Shown piece after piece: positions 43,000-54,169 of a DNA stretch of 64,000 nucleotides. The position numbers were made by a program, and so were the translations under genes. Every line of letters starts with the position of its first letter. The stretch's first letter is position 1. Under the pieces are notes generated by a model, which was not told where the DNA came from, ran no database searches, and saw only the letters and a program-made list of their open reading frames with translations. The stretch is from Lepidostoma basale (lineage: Eukaryota; Arthropoda; Insecta; Trichoptera; Lepidostomatidae): positions 95,308 to 159,307 of the forward strand of contig JAHDVF020001567.1 of the NCBI GenBank assembly GCA_022606425.2, written 5' to 3'.

Positions 43000-43970
43000 C
43001 TTAGGTATATATGGGGCCAACATTATTCATAACAAAAATTAAAAATCATTTTCACGATGAATGAGGCTTCATATAAAATACGATTTTTTGCTTTTCATTT
43101 GTGCGCCCACATTTAAAACCCGATCAAGATACAGAGTATAAATCACCCTCCAAGGTACTTTCTAGTATACCTATAAATGTAGTACCGCAGGGAAATGATA
43201 AATGTAAGAAGTTCACTGAGAGAGAAAATCCCCCAAATGAATTGATACCACCCGCGCACTATATTCCTAAAAAAATTCCTCTGATATGATAACAAACATA
43301 TTTCTGTCCCATAAATCCAGCCAACTCAGATTTTGTTCTCCGCGATTAGTCTAACCTCCTTCAAGCTTCGTGTTCCACTCAAAATTCGTATAAACATATG
43401 CGGAAACGCAAAAAACATTGCTAAAATCTTTCGCGCGCAGCATTCGTACTTTCGTCTATTTTCGCAGAAAATTTATTAACTCTTTAGTCTGAAATATCTT
43501 AAAAGAAGGTGAAATATTACGACGGTTATTCGCAATATATCAAAAACCAAATTTCTAAGAAAGTTTATTCCAGAATATTCCTCCGGGCTGAAGATTATCA
43601 TTCGGAGCGGTTATTGATTTGCATTTCGCGCTGTGAATTAAGTACCAAGCGGAAAATGATTGTATGTCAAAATGTTCCCAGTCAATATCACGGCGCTTTC
43701 TCCCAAAAGTTAATACTTCTTTCAAAATCTCTGTACTAAAATTGATCCTAGAATATTATTTCACGAGTGCTTATACAAACTCTTTATTTGAAATGAAATT
43801 AAAACCAATATTGATATTATATTGAAGAATTTAAAACACTGTATAATCTGATTGATTTAAAATATTTTGGATAATGCATTGTTTTGGCGGAAACACTTTG
43901 GTATTTCAACATTATTAACTGTTAAATAAAAACACTGTTATACAATTTCACAATTGATTATATTTCTTTC
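43000..43970. other. Low-repeat block, no gene recognised
   Basis: Two frames (43101-43289, 43509-43739) match nothing I know. Composition is less AT-rich and lacks repeat motifs; candidate single-copy DNA. Confidence 0.4.
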
Positions 43971-43972
43971 GA

Positions 43973-44028
43973 AATTGTCGCGACAGCTATTTTGCTTACT
44001 GATGTTAGCATCCTCAGGTGTTACAATC
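43973..44028 (-). ncRNA. Hammerhead-like motif, decayed (ACAGCTGT family)
   Basis: Minus strand: ATTGTAACAC, CTGAGGA, extra T, GCTAAC-loop-AAGC, then AAAATAGCTGTC, where GAAAC is expected, GCGACAATTT. The outer stem I (ATTGT/ACAAT) is kept; G12 is A. Confidence 0.45.
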
Positions 44029-44069
44029 AACTAAAAAATACAACAGAAAGACTTAGTTTATCTTTCTTT

Positions 44070-44462
44070 TTTTGGTGCCATGTCAGGTCCCCCCAACGTT
44101 GGCTATCACTAGAGCAAAGGTATTTGCCATTGTGATTTCCAGGAAAAGGTGACCAGAGTGGTTTCCCGTTGCCTTCTCTGGTGGATTTTTCTGTCGGGGT
44201 TACCTTCCCTTAGCTGGTTGGATCTGGTTTGGAGGCGCCAGAAACTCGCCTTTCATCCCCTCGTTATCTGCTGTGATCACACGGTTATGAGTGTGATCCC
44301 ATTGCCCGGGGTTCGCGGCAGGGACGCTAACGAGTTGGACTAGTCAGTAGTGTTGCCGGTGGAATGCAACTGGGCGTTTCGCAGCATTTTATAGAATCAC
44401 ACCTTCCAGCAAGATGTGACTCGCCGCGACCCTACTGACAATTCGAACCCCCAGCTTAGTTT
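44070..44462 (-). mobile_element. R-derived SINE, long copy
   Basis: Minus strand ends with AACGTTGGGGGGACCTGACA, as in the RTE-like 3' end; the body includes CCAGCTAAGGGAAGGTAACC, GGCGCC and a head with GGGGGTTCGAATTGTCAG, which contains a B-box-like GGTTCGAATTG. Related to 6300-6516. The head suggests a tRNA-type promoter, not proven. Confidence 0.6.
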
Positions 44463-44585
44463 ATATAGGATACAAAATCATTAGGAAAGAAAAAACACTA
44501 CACACAATATTTAAAACAATTATAATAATGTACACAGTGTTTTTATTTAAACAGTAAAAATATTTTGCTAAATAATCCTTAAGGA

Positions 44586-44660
44586 TACCCACTTGACAAT
44601 AAAAATGGCGATAGACTAGCCACCTATCAAATGTCATGATAATCAATTGCTTTAAATATT
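44586..44660 (+). mobile_element. SINE family A, 3' part
   Basis: ACTTGACAATAAAAATGGCG and CATGATAATCAATTG. Confidence 0.55.
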
Positions 44661-45952
44661 TTATATAATATTTGGGTTCAAGAAACCCGTTGTTTATAAA
44701 ATATGGAAAGCAATGGGAAACTACCATATTAAAGGCTTCAAGTGAGTTAATAGACTTTGCAGTAAACGTAAAAAAGAAAGCAAATTAAACTATACGATTT
44801 AGAACTTATATCTTAATATTATGAGAGATATTTCTGTTTTGTGAATGTATTATTTTCAGCGACAATCAAAGAACGTAAGATTCAAAGAGGGGTAACTTAA
44901 ATATTTAAAATGTTTCATATTTAAATCTAACTCGTTTCTAGCACGAAGGTGTCAGGAACAGCCGTACCGTGCAGAGAGCACAAGGTGGCAGGATCTGGGG
45001 CAGGTACTACAATAGAAGACAATAAATTTATTCAAAAAGGCATCCGTAAATATGAACCCTAATGCCTTTCTTAATAACACTTAAGAGACATTTTCCAAGA
45101 GACTTCCTACATAAAAGGTACAATAAGGTTCTTGAGTCTTAAATGGCTTAGTACTGCCAAAGTCTTTCATTACTCGAAAACAGTCTGCCTTTAGCCTTCT
45201 CTCTCTCCTTATCTATCCCTGAAATTTTAATTGAATAGTAGTTCGAGAGAAGAAGGCCTGGATTAGAAGTTTTATTAATTCCTTAATCTTACGAGATTTA
45301 CCTTTTAATTTTCCCGTTTTAGACCGTACTTTGGGGGTTGTTATTTGTATCAAACTCGTGCAAGAAAGATATTAAATCATTCTATTCTCGAATATTTTAT
45401 AACGACGACTATGAATGGTGTACAGTTTTACGGGAATTTAATAAAATATTATAATTGTATTTCGAACTGATAATTAAATTTTTTTTGTTTCACATAATTT
45501 TCAATACTTAATTTATCATTACTTTTATTTTACTTCGGCTATTATATTGTTGCATGATAACATTATAAATTAATAATATAACTTATTTAACCTAGGTAAA
45601 CGTTTGTAGCAAGTAGATGAGTTCGTGTATTTAGGTAATATGGTTAATAAATTATAATGTTTATTACATTATACCTGTTTGTAAAAAAAATATTTTCCTA
45701 GATTTTCACTGTCGTTTTGTATATATAATTAATTCGCTTAGTGTATCGGATGTAAGCAATTAGATTATTATTTAATTAAATTAATTTTAGTAATTTTATA
45801 ATAATTTAAGTTTTAATTTGTTTCTGTCGTTTGTTAAAATAAATAAGGCGGTCGGAAAGGAATAGAAGCGCGAAGTAACGAAGATGTGTGTAGTAGCTCT
45901 GACAAAATAAATCGATAATATTCTCGGAAACAATGGCCGTTTGTCGCGCCAT
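44661..45952. other. Low-repeat stretch
   Basis: No gene. 45608-45645 is a small T-LINE remnant (QVDEFVYLGNM). 44940-45010 contains a GC-balanced patch. Confidence 0.4.
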
Positions 45953-46331
45953 TGTTAACAGCCAATCATAACGCCGTGGCAACAGCAACTAGCGAAGAGT
46001 GTACTGAAATTCTCAGAAACGGAAAACCGTTACCAACGCTATCGCTAGTTACTTGGTGCCGCGGAGGTTATATAAGCCGGTCGTGTTTGGAAACGGCACT
46101 CATTTTCACACACGCACTCACTCGCTGCGCATCGGGAGGCTTTTGCGCTCCTACCTACGTGAAAACCAGTCCTTGGGAGGGCTTTGAGCTACTGCCACCA
46201 CTCTCTTCGCTTCAACTCCTGCACCAATCATCGCAATATTATAAAACTTGGTTTTATTACACACAAGTATCGTTACGCCGTATTCTCCGCTTTCACCATC
46301 TACATCACATCTGGAGACGAGCAACAGTCAG
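45953..46331 (+). mobile_element. Possible solo LTR
   Basis: Begins TGTTAACAGCC and ends GAGCAACA (TG...CA), contains a TATA/initiator promoter and, 140-150 bases downstream of the start site, TATTATAAAACTTGGTTTTATT, a possible polyadenylation region. No target duplication or second LTR found, so the LTR reading is an inference. The open frame 45952-46350 has no known domain. Confidence 0.45.
46069..46107 (+). promoter_or_regulatory. TATA box plus initiator
   Basis: TATATAAG at 46069 and TCATTT (arthropod initiator TCAKTY) with A+1 at 46102, 33 bases apart, the normal spacing for RNA polymerase II. Downstream sequence does not match DPE. Start site inferred. Confidence 0.6.
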
Positions 46332-46351
46332 CGGCCTAAATAAATATTAAC

Positions 46352-47365
46352 AGTACGGAGGGAGCAATCTGTTCCATACACTTGGTATATTTGTAAAAAA
46401 TATCAAATATCCAGACTAATTTTGAAATAAATACAACTGTCGAAATCATATATCTTAAAAAGCAAAAATTTTGGACAAAAAAACACAAAAGATTTTTATA
46501 TAAGTCTCAAACAAGCTATGTTAAATAAACAAAAATGAATAATGCGATTTAAAAAAAGAACGCTTATTATCGTGCGTTAGAAAAAGGAACGTTTTTTGAA
46601 CGAAACGATTTTCTTTCTTTTAACGTTCTTTCATAGATCAAGTCAACAAACAGAAGAACGTTTTACACCTTCCGAATAAGGAGATTGTCGTAAAGTAGCC
46701 GCCAGGAATCTAGTATTTCTTTGGATCCTTTTCACTTTCGCAAAAGGTGAGCAAGCACACCTGTGAGCACTATTTACGATGACCGTTAAGTCGAAAATCG
46801 TTTAACCCGAATCGTCCAATCCATTGACCGTAAGTAATACGGCGCTCGACCCGTGAGCCTTATTGCCGGGTCGCGCTAGGTCCCGAATGCCCTGCCCGCG
46901 TTATCCATCGATTTCCCGCCATTCTGCCGATTCCTTTTTCAAATTTGAATGTGCTAGGCGGGAAAATGGATTGAGAATGGGTAGTGTGAAATGATGTGGT
47001 CAGTAGGGTAGGCGCCGCGCCAGTAATAACAGTCTGCAAGGGACAGCGGGAGTGATGGAGATTTTAATATTTTCCACAAAATTCGACCCAAGAAACAACG
47101 ATTTCCAAGTAATTGGATTCGTGTAACTTCACTTGCTCCAAAATTTGCCAGCTAAATGCTATTTTTTTAGTAAAAAAAAAATACTATTTTACAATATATT
47201 TGGAGAAAAATCCGATAAACAAAAATATGTTTACATTATCGTTTGAAGCACTAAATTTCCAATGTCGCATTATTATAAATAAGACATTAAATTATCAAAG
47301 ACATGGTTTATTAAGTCATTTCTATAATATCTATTGTTTCTTGAACAATGATGTAAAACTCCATA
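46352..47365. other. Low-repeat block
   Basis: 46780-47060 is CpG-rich relative to the rest (CGGCGCTCGACCCGTGAGCC). No open gene, promoter or repeat recognised. Confidence 0.4.
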
Positions 47366-47369
47366 TTAA

Positions 47370-47570
47370 ATAATTAATACGAATGAAAACGTCAGTTTTC
47401 TAGAAGTTTTCTTATATTTTACGGGAATGACATGTTTCGCCCTTTTAAGGCATTATCAATTTTGATAATATCAACAATGCCTTCGAAGGGCGGAACATGT
47501 CATTCCCGTAAAATATAATAAAACTTCTAGAAAACTGACGTTTTCATTCGTATTAATAATTTCCATAATT
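47370..47570. repeat. HH palindrome with UUGAUAA core
   Basis: Arms share CGAATGAAAACGTCAGTTTT and ACGGGAATGACATGTT. The minus arm: TTGATAA (47453-47459), extra T, GCCTT-AAA-AGGGC (five pairs with one G-U), GAAA, CATG, T, C. The plus arm has CAACAA and GGAA in place of core and GAAA. Stem I pairing is not clear. Confidence 0.6.
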
Positions 47571-47639
47571 TTAATGACACACAATCCTATCTCACTAATT
47601 TCTCATGTATCCACTTATTCTCTCTCCTTTAAACATTAG

Positions 47640-47727
47640 GGCATACCCTCTCTTCCCATTTTTCGATCGATTCGAAGTCAGAGCTCTTACCGCTCTGCCA
47701 GGAAGGTCTTCGTGTGGTGTCAATTTT
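47640..47727 (-). mobile_element. SINE family A, tRNA-like head
   Basis: Complement of CTTCCTGGCAGAGCGGTAAG (A-box) and AGCTCTGACTTCGAATCGAT. Confidence 0.55.
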
Positions 47728-47754
47728 TTTATTATATATTATGTTGGCAATTGA

Positions 47755-47825
47755 ACTGCTATTGGAAATAAAAATTTATCAATGAAAGCGAAAATGGTCG
47801 ATCACAATGGAGTTTTAGTACCAAC
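47755..47825 (+). mobile_element. LINE family T, short fragment
   Basis: IGNKNLSMKAKMVDHNGVLV-like; 70 bases. Confidence 0.5.
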
Positions 47826-48004
47826 TCAAGAAGTTCCTGCTGGAGGGAAACCGGTTGGTCCGATTAAACAAAATAAGATTGTGTAAAAAATCTACACAAC
47901 TGTATGAAAACAGATTTTTACACTCCCATAGAATTTTTCTAAAATATTACGGCTGAGGTTTTCCATGGTTTTAATAAATTGTAAGGCAAATGTCGAAATA
48001 TTAA

Positions 48005-48202
48005 CTGGGTGCGGCAGCATAACTTCCTTTTTTAAAATGCAGCCCATTCAGTCGGTTGATGTTGTAACGAAACGCTAGTGGTCTCGTTCCATAGGCGGAA
48101 CTATAAAGTTTTGTTACAACACAGTTTAGTCGGCATTATGCGTTGGAACAGTGAGGAGCGTGCGTTTGCCGTTGAGGCTTACTTTTCGAACGGATGTTCA
48201 AA
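48005..48202 (+). pseudogene. Tc1/mariner-superfamily element, 5' end
   Basis: GGGTGCGGCAGCATAACTTC end at 48007, then frame 48138-48200 MRWNSEERAFAVEAYFSNGC, the N-terminal helix-turn-helix of a large insect transposase family (Pfam-type DUF4817, from memory). It stops where the next element begins. Confidence 0.6.
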
Positions 48203-48515
48203 GGTGCGGCAGCATAACTTCCCTTTTTCAAAACTTAATAAAACCCTTCGTATGAATCCTGAATTTTTAATTTGTTTTTTTATAATGTAGGCACATACCA
48301 AAATTTTTGTTTGACTTAGTTTTTGAATATCAAATCAGGTAGGTGACGTCTCCCATTCTCCATACACTGAGTAAACCAATTTCTGGCGTTTGTCATGACT
48401 CTTGCCAGCATATCAGGCGTTATCTTAGCAATTTCTTCCTGGATGTTGGTCTTCAAATCTTTTAGGGTCCCTGGACGTTTCACATAAACACGGGAAAACC
48501 CATGGACCAAAGATT
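48202..48515 (-). pseudogene. Tc1/mariner-superfamily element, 3' end, inverted
   Basis: Minus strand encodes VYVKRPGTLKDLKTNIQEEI, AKITPDMLARVMTNARNWFT, QCMENGRRHLPDLIF, the C-terminus of the same transposase type, and ends in the same terminal sequence TGCGGCAGCATAACTTCC (48204-48221). The two halves lie head to tail in opposite orientation, so either an inverted internal deletion or two insertions. Confidence 0.65.
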
Positions 48516-48784
48516 TTGTCTGAGTTCACAAACTAATCTACAATATAATATACATGTTTTAAAATTAGGACAAATGAAACTAAGAGTAATAATATAAGTT
48601 ATTATAACAGTGCTTGTATCTTCCTTGAGAGCTCCAGCAAGGATCATAAAAGAAAGAAAATAAACTTTTGTAATGTAACACTAAACTTTGTGAGAAAATA
48701 TATAAATTGAAAAATTCAATCGTGATCTAGCTAGGTGGCTGTGCGACCAGCCAATACCCACGGTTTGAATTGTTCACGGTTCGG

Positions 48785-49180
48785 AGTGGCCACTTAAAAA
48801 ATACCAGGAGGATAAACTGTACAGCACCGAAATGAGGATGCTGAGGTGGGCGGGCGGAGTAACTTTGCTTAACCACACCAGGACCATACACATCCGCGCC
48901 AGTTTTGGAGTGAGACCAATCTCAAGTTAGCTTGAGGAGAACCGTCTGAGATGGTACGGCCACGTCATGCGGTGCCCAGCTGACCATGCTACAAGAAGGG
49001 TAATGGAAGCGGACCAGCGACCCAGGGGACGTGGAAGGCTAAAGCTGACACGGATGCGACTTATTCAAAGGACTTTCAAAAGAGATCGGATTGCCACCCA
49101 GGACAAACAGTACAGGAGACGCCATACAAGAAATGCCGACCCCAAGTAAATGGGGCAAGCCTAGGAAGAAGACAAACCGT
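48785..49180 (+). mobile_element. LINE C-terminal fragment, fifth family
   Basis: Encodes FGVRPIS, LEENRLRWYGHVMRCPADHA, TRRVMEADQRPRGRGRLKLT, RNADPK and a stop: the usual end of an insect RTE-group LINE. One stop and a frame break. Only this copy is in the window. Confidence 0.7.
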
Positions 49181-49279
49181 GATCTAGCTTTGTCAGGTCA
49201 AAAGCTGATAAACAAAAGCAATATTTTTGAAAAAATGGTATTTTCACAAGAAAGTTTTTAGAAAATAAAACTAAATAAG

Positions 49280-49535
49280 CAACTAACAAACCATTTCGGA
49301 AAGGGTAGGTAGAAATATTGGACCGCCACACTGTTCTTCAATCATTTCCTCAACATTCGTACATCGTGTCATGTACGCCCTTCGATTTTTCCGACTCCTC
49401 ACGTGGCCGATATTCAATTTTTGATTTATATAATCATGGCACGTTTTCCTTGGTCGTTCATTATTTCTAATTCTGTTTAGGTCGTAAACATTTAACTTTT
49501 TTCCATTCTTTCTTCATTCATTCTTAAATTCTTTT
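49280..49535 (-). mobile_element. LINE family T, 3' end
   Basis: Decayed; GGACCGCCACACTGTTCTTC, CCGACTCCTCACGTGGCCGA, antisense of WHDYINQKLNIGHVRSRKN. Confidence 0.6.
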
Positions 49536-50380
49536 CGCATAACAGAATTCACTGAATAAAGCTTAACCTTACCTAACCTAACCTTACTGAAATGTCAAAA
49601 AATCAATGAACTTGATTTTTATTATAAGAAAGCGCTGAGCAAACACGTGTGATATTATTCAAGCAGGCTGCCACTATATTATACTTAATATTTTCGCTGA
49701 AATATTTAGACCACAAAAGCTCCAGTGAACAAAAACACTTTTGCTATCAACTTATCTATTTTAAAACCCCAAAAGCCCCGCTTCTTATTGTGTGGAGCTT
49801 TTTCTTGTTTGCCGTAACGGTTTTATACGGAGCCAACAAAGCTTTCAATGAGGAGGCCTATATTAATAACCCTGTGTGGGAGCTTACGCAAGATTTTATT
49901 ATTATGGTGTAGCTTTCAGTGATATTTACACACATAATTTTATGCATACCGCGCAGAATCATTGCCTCCAACGTCTTTGTGTTCGTATACCTAATGAGAT
50001 GAATATGTCTTTCATTATTTTCTGTTTACATTTCTCGATTGTTAGATACAAGCATGTTTGTACATATACGCGTCATTTGTACTATTGTGCGCGAATAAGT
50101 TTTGTATTTTATTAACAATATTAATTCTTTTCTGTTCCTCTCCTATTATAGGTTGAACAGCATCATGGCTATTTCTACCCTTGATTCAGCAGCTCATAAC
50201 AGGGATGTTGTGTTATAACTGAACTATTCTCCAAGGTTTTCTAGCCAGGATTTTCTTTTTCTCCCGATACTTTGTTTTCAGTTAATTTTACTTTGGACAA
50301 TCAGTAGAAGCACTTGGAATTTATCGTTTGTAATATTAAATCAATACTTAATTTACTAAATATTTTTGTTGTTCATTTAA
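49536..50380. other. Low-repeat stretch
   Basis: TTACCTAACCTAACCTTAC at 49565-49585 is a two-unit TTAGG-like match. Frames at 49649-50115 have no recognisable domain. Confidence 0.35.
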
Positions 50381-50454
50381 AAACTTGCGATATAGAGGAT
50401 ATCGTTCGGTGGAGTAGATCCAGAAGAATATACTGGAGTGTTGTCTATTTGTTA

Positions 50455-51077
50455 ATCTGGGAAGCATGTTTACAAGAGTTGAAAGAATGGAGAAAGATAT
50501 CGGAATAAGGGTTGGCGCGGGAAACAAAATAAATGGTGCACTCAAAGTCATTACTGCAAATATAAATATATCTACTGAAGCAAATATGGAAACGTACAAT
50601 GAAGTTCTATTGCCGACGCTTATATATGGAAATGAAGCTTGGAGTTGGCAGAAGAAGGATGAAAGTAGTATAAATACCGTAGAAATGAGGTCACTAAGAA
50701 GAAAGTGCGGAAAAACAGTGTATGATCTAATGATGAAGTAAGAAAGGAATGTGAGGCGGATGAATGCGTAATAAATAAAATGAAGAAAGGGTCACTTAGA
50801 TGGTTTTAATATGTGGAACGAAAGGATGAGTGAAGAATGGTTAAAAAGATATTAAGAAGTCGAGGAAGGCCAAGGAAGACATGACATGACCAAATTAATT
50901 AAATACTGAAAGGCGGCCATGTTCAAAGTAGGAACAATCGACGAGCGTGCATGTCACGATGTGTGAATGTAGAAGAAGCGCGAGACTTATGCCAGGATAG
51001 AACAATGTGGCGATCCATCCTCTCTGCCTACCCCTCCGGGGAAACGGCGTGATGGTTAGTTAGGTAGTTAGTTAGAC
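50455..51077 (+). mobile_element. LINE family T, 3' half, (TTAG)n tail
   Basis: Frame 50466-50741 MFTRVERMEKDIGIRVGAGN, KINGALKVITANINISTEAN, YNEVLLPTLIYGNEAWSWQK, KDESSINTVEMRSLRRKCGK; then broken, ending RACMSRCVNVEEARDLCQDR, TMWRSILSAYPSGETA and TTAG units. Confidence 0.8.
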
Positions 51078-51078
51078 C

Positions 51079-51265
51079 GTGGTGTCAGAATGGATAGTGA
51101 AAGACTCACATATACAGCCGCTTACGAAATCCCTCCGGACGCCGTCCACCGGGAAGACCACCTGGAGACCAGATGGAGGACAGCTGGAGCTCATAATCCC
51201 AGGAGACATGATTTCTGTGCCACAGATCAGCAGATCTATCAAAAGTAGAAGAAGAAGACGTTTTT
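51079..51265 (+). mobile_element. LINE family G, terminal end, (GAA)n tail
   Basis: Remnant of the RPPKRWRDSW.. end and RSIKSRRRRR (GAAGAAGAAG tail). Joined directly to the T tail above. Confidence 0.45.
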
Positions 51266-51269
51266 AAAT

Positions 51270-51348
51270 GACTACATCCACTTTGTCTTTATTTCGACAG
51301 CGAGTCCGAAACCAGTAACTGTCGAAATAAAGACATAAATGGAATTTA
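51270..51348. repeat. HH-type short palindrome
   Basis: TGTCTTTATTTCGACAG (51283-51299) and its inverse (51318-51334) around GCGAGTCCGAAACCAG; no hammerhead core. Also compare 55600-55620. Confidence 0.45.
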
Positions 51349-51377
51349 TAAATAAAGACATATTTATTATTTATACA

Positions 51378-51650
51378 CGGATAAGGGAGATATGCGAGGT
51401 CGAGGATGTCGTTAGGTGGGGAAGGCAAAGGGTATGATACTGGTATGCACACGTGAGGAGTATGGATCCATCCAGACTCCCCTTCATTTTGTTACACGGC
51501 CAGCCCCATGGTATACGACCCCCGGGCAGACGACCAAAGAGATGGATCGATAGCTGGGAGTCAACTTCGCAGGATGCCAATTCTTCTTAAGAAACAGGCC
51601 AATAGGCCTACACTAAGAATAAGAAGAGAAGAAGAAGAAGAAGAAGATTA
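51378..51650 (+). mobile_element. LINE family G, terminal end, (GAA)n tail
   Basis: REICEVEDVVRWGRQRV, RSMDPSRLPFILLHGQPHGI, RPPGRRPKRWIDSWESTS, then RIKKRRRRR. A single frame with few breaks. Confidence 0.65.
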
Positions 51651-52118
51651 TTTAAAATAAACTTCCATCAAGAGATTTCAGTAAAATCATTGATTATCTT
51701 ATTCATTATTTTCGAAACTTATTTGTTGCTTTTTTTCGAAAAGTAAAAGTGAAAAAATAATAATTAATTTTCATCGTAATAAATGCCAGTTGTTTTTTAG
51801 TGGACAAAATGGCGTATGTTTCCGCAGTATTCTCCCATTTGGGCGGGAAATTTCAAGACAGACGTGTTTGAAAAGTTACGGTCGCGATCCTTCCTCATCA
51901 CAAGTAAACTCATTACGGATCAACACGTCCTCTGAGAAGCTGTGCCCTGTAACATACACATGTACATCTACGAATAATGGTTGCTATGTATAGTGTGTAA
52001 TTTCAAACTACGACGAACTATGTACCTCAAGTTTCTTACACAAGTTGGTTAAATACGTTATTAACATTGATTTATTATATCAACTTACAAGATGTTATAT
52101 TATATAAGCATTTCATTT
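51651..52118. other. AT-rich spacer
   Basis: No gene; GGGCGGGAAATTTCAAGACA patch at 51842 is not recognised. Confidence 0.35.
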
Positions 52119-52121
52119 GTC

Positions 52122-52940
52122 GATTTGCGAGTAAATAAACTGATCACGGCAATTAAATCGCTGTACACGGAAAGCACTGCTAATGTCAGAGTATATGAAG
52201 ATCTTACAGCCTGGTTTGATATCAAGAAAGGTGTCAGACAGAGGTGTGTAATGTCCCCATAGTTGTTTAATCTATATATGGACAAGTGTATGAAAGAGCT
52301 GAAAGGGTTGTATGCAGGTGCGAAAATGAACGGTGTGTCAGTAAGCTGTTTGTTGTATGAGGACGACGCTGTCTACTTGCAGACAACGAACATGAACTAC
52401 AAGCCCTAGTGTCTGGTGGTGAGGTATGCAAGCAATACGATTTGATGATGAATGTGAATAAGTCCAAGGTAATGATTTTCGAAAATGAGGGAAACATGAC
52501 AGTCTACAACATTAGTGTAAACGGTGAAAATCTGGAACAATTTGTTTATTTAGGAAGTATGTTTACAAAGGATTGGAGAGTGGAGAAGGATATTGAAAGA
52601 AAGGTTGGGGCAGGCAACAAAGTAAATAGTGCACTTAAAGTTGTCATCGCAAACAAAAGCCTATCCAAAAAGCTAATATGGCAATGCATAATGGTGTTCT
52701 TGTGTCAATTCTTATATATGGAAGTGAAGCAGGAACTGGCAAAAGAAGGATGAAAGTAGAATTAATGCAGTAGAAATGAGAGCTCTAACACGAATGTGTG
52801 GTAAATCTGTATATGATAGAGTGTCAAATGCAAGTATAAGAAGTGAATGCGGTGCGAATGAAAGAGTTATGAACAAAATAATGAAAGGGTCGTAAAAATT
52901 GTTTGGATACGTGGAAAGAATGAGTGAAGACAGAATGGAA
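52122..52940 (+). mobile_element. LINE family T, reverse transcriptase to middle
   Basis: In frames broken by stops: TAIKSLYTESTANVRVYEDL, TAWFDIKKGVRQRCVMSP, LYMDKCMKELKGLYAGAKMN, GVSVSCLLYEDDAVYLQTTN; then 52409-52753 SGGEVCKQYDLMMNVNKSKV, MIFENEGNMTVYNISVNGEN, FVYLGSMFTKDWRVEKDIER, KVGAGNKVNSALKVVIANKS. The active-site A of YADD is E (YEDD), and the rest lies in the expected order. 3' end absent; it runs into HH sequence. Confidence 0.75.
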
Positions 52941-53000
52941 AGCTGCCGAAATGGGCCAAGACACAAACATTAGTGGATTTTAACTAAATATACGTTTAAT
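52940..53000 (+). repeat. HH-derived fragment
   Basis: AAGCTGCCGAAATGGGCCAA then GACACAAACATTAGTGG; directly after the T fragment. Confidence 0.45.
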
Positions 53001-53149
53001 AAAAAAATTCATTTTTTTCGTTATTTACAATGTACCTTGAAATTTCAAATACCATTTTTTTTACATGAAATTTATATTTTCTGGGAATTTTACGTTTTGA
53101 CTTTCTAATGTAAGGCATCAAATGACATTTAATTATGCTTTAAAAAGCA

Positions 53150-53290
53150 AAACATGTAATTTCTATAAACTGTAATAATACATTTAGTAAACAGACGTTT
53201 TCATTCGTATTAATTTATTGTGAAAATATTGTGAAAAAAATATAAAAATATAAATCTACAACACAGTGACGGCGAATATGGAAGAAATGA
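53150..53290 (+). repeat. HH tail sequences
   Basis: AACAGACGTTTTCATTCGTA as in 47375-47400, and ATCTACAACACAGTGACGGC, the HH tail. Confidence 0.45.
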
Positions 53291-53369
53291 AAATACCCAT
53301 CATTAATTTTAGATGAACTTAAGGCGTAACACTGAAATTCCATAATGATGAATTTTTTATGAACATTGT

Positions 53370-53535
53370 TTTTTCCACTTTACAGTTTATTTTTCTCGAC
53401 ATTTTTCGAAGAATTTACACCTTCATCATCGGGAGAACGATATAAACTCAAATCGGCAGCCAGTTTAAATTGTTTTCCCAATGATAAAGGTGTGAAGCCT
53501 TCGAAACACGTGGAGAAAAATAAATGCGCAAAAGT
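53370..53535. repeat. HH palindrome, GAAGG stem II family
   Basis: Left arm on the minus strand: TTCTC, CGATGATGA (core region), AGG-loop-CTTC, GAAA then AATGTC, GAGAA closing stem I. Right arm on the plus: GATAAAGG, CCTTCGAAACACGTG, GAGAA. Both arms have lost parts of the core. Confidence 0.5.
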
Positions 53536-53609
53536 GGAAAAAACAGAAAATAATAATAAAAATCTTTAAAAAGTTAGTTAGGAAATTGAAAATAACTTTG
53601 TTTAATCTA

Positions 53610-53970
53610 CTTATTATTAAAAAAATTAAAAAACATCTTCAGGTGTAAAAATATAATAAAAATTAAACAATGAAAGACTTAACACTGGAATTTATATTAT
53701 ATTAGTTTTAAATATATTTAAATAGAATCTATATTGTATTTGGAATGTAAATTAAATTTTTTTATCCTCCGAAACATGTCGTGTTTTTAAATGTTTTTTT
53801 AAATAATAAGTCGATTAAACAAAGTTATTTTCAATTTCCTAAGTATATTACTATGGAATTCTACAGGGTTAATGCCTTAGCGTTCAATAAGTTAAGTTTA
53901 AATCCACTAATGTCTGTGTCTTCGACCGGTTTTGGCAGTACGCTGCCATCTTCTAGTCTACAAATAACAT
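53610..53970. repeat. HH arm, tail and second HH motif
   Basis: 53625-53665 antisense of TTTTTACACCTGAAGATG; 53765-53830 CCTCCGAAACATGTCGTG and flank as in 12942-13010; ATGGAATTCTACAGGGTTAA tail (53853); then 53905-53970, minus strand, CTAGAAGATGGCAGC...CTGCCAAAACCGGTC (G12 lost). Confidence 0.5.
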
Positions 53971-54169
53971 CATAATTTTTTGATGTTGAAAAAACAGTGT
54001 TTTAATTCACAAAAGAATCGTAAAATTTCAGTGTTTACCAACCAGCACCAACAAAAGATAAATAAATAAAACTGTACTCTTGGATATCGCGTGTTTTGAT
54101 ATATGTGACGTAAACCAATTGTTGACACGAGAATTTCACGGAGTTCTTGAATATGCAATCGACTTGAAT

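Noticed and set aside
49560..49590. Telomere repeat (TTAGG)n
   Set aside because: Only two to three imperfect units; TTAG tails of LINE T are four-base and are not telomeric.
49649..50115. Two overlapping frames with hydrophobic segments
   Set aside because: They might suggest a membrane protein, but they overlap in different frames, have no conserved motif and lie in AT-rich DNA.
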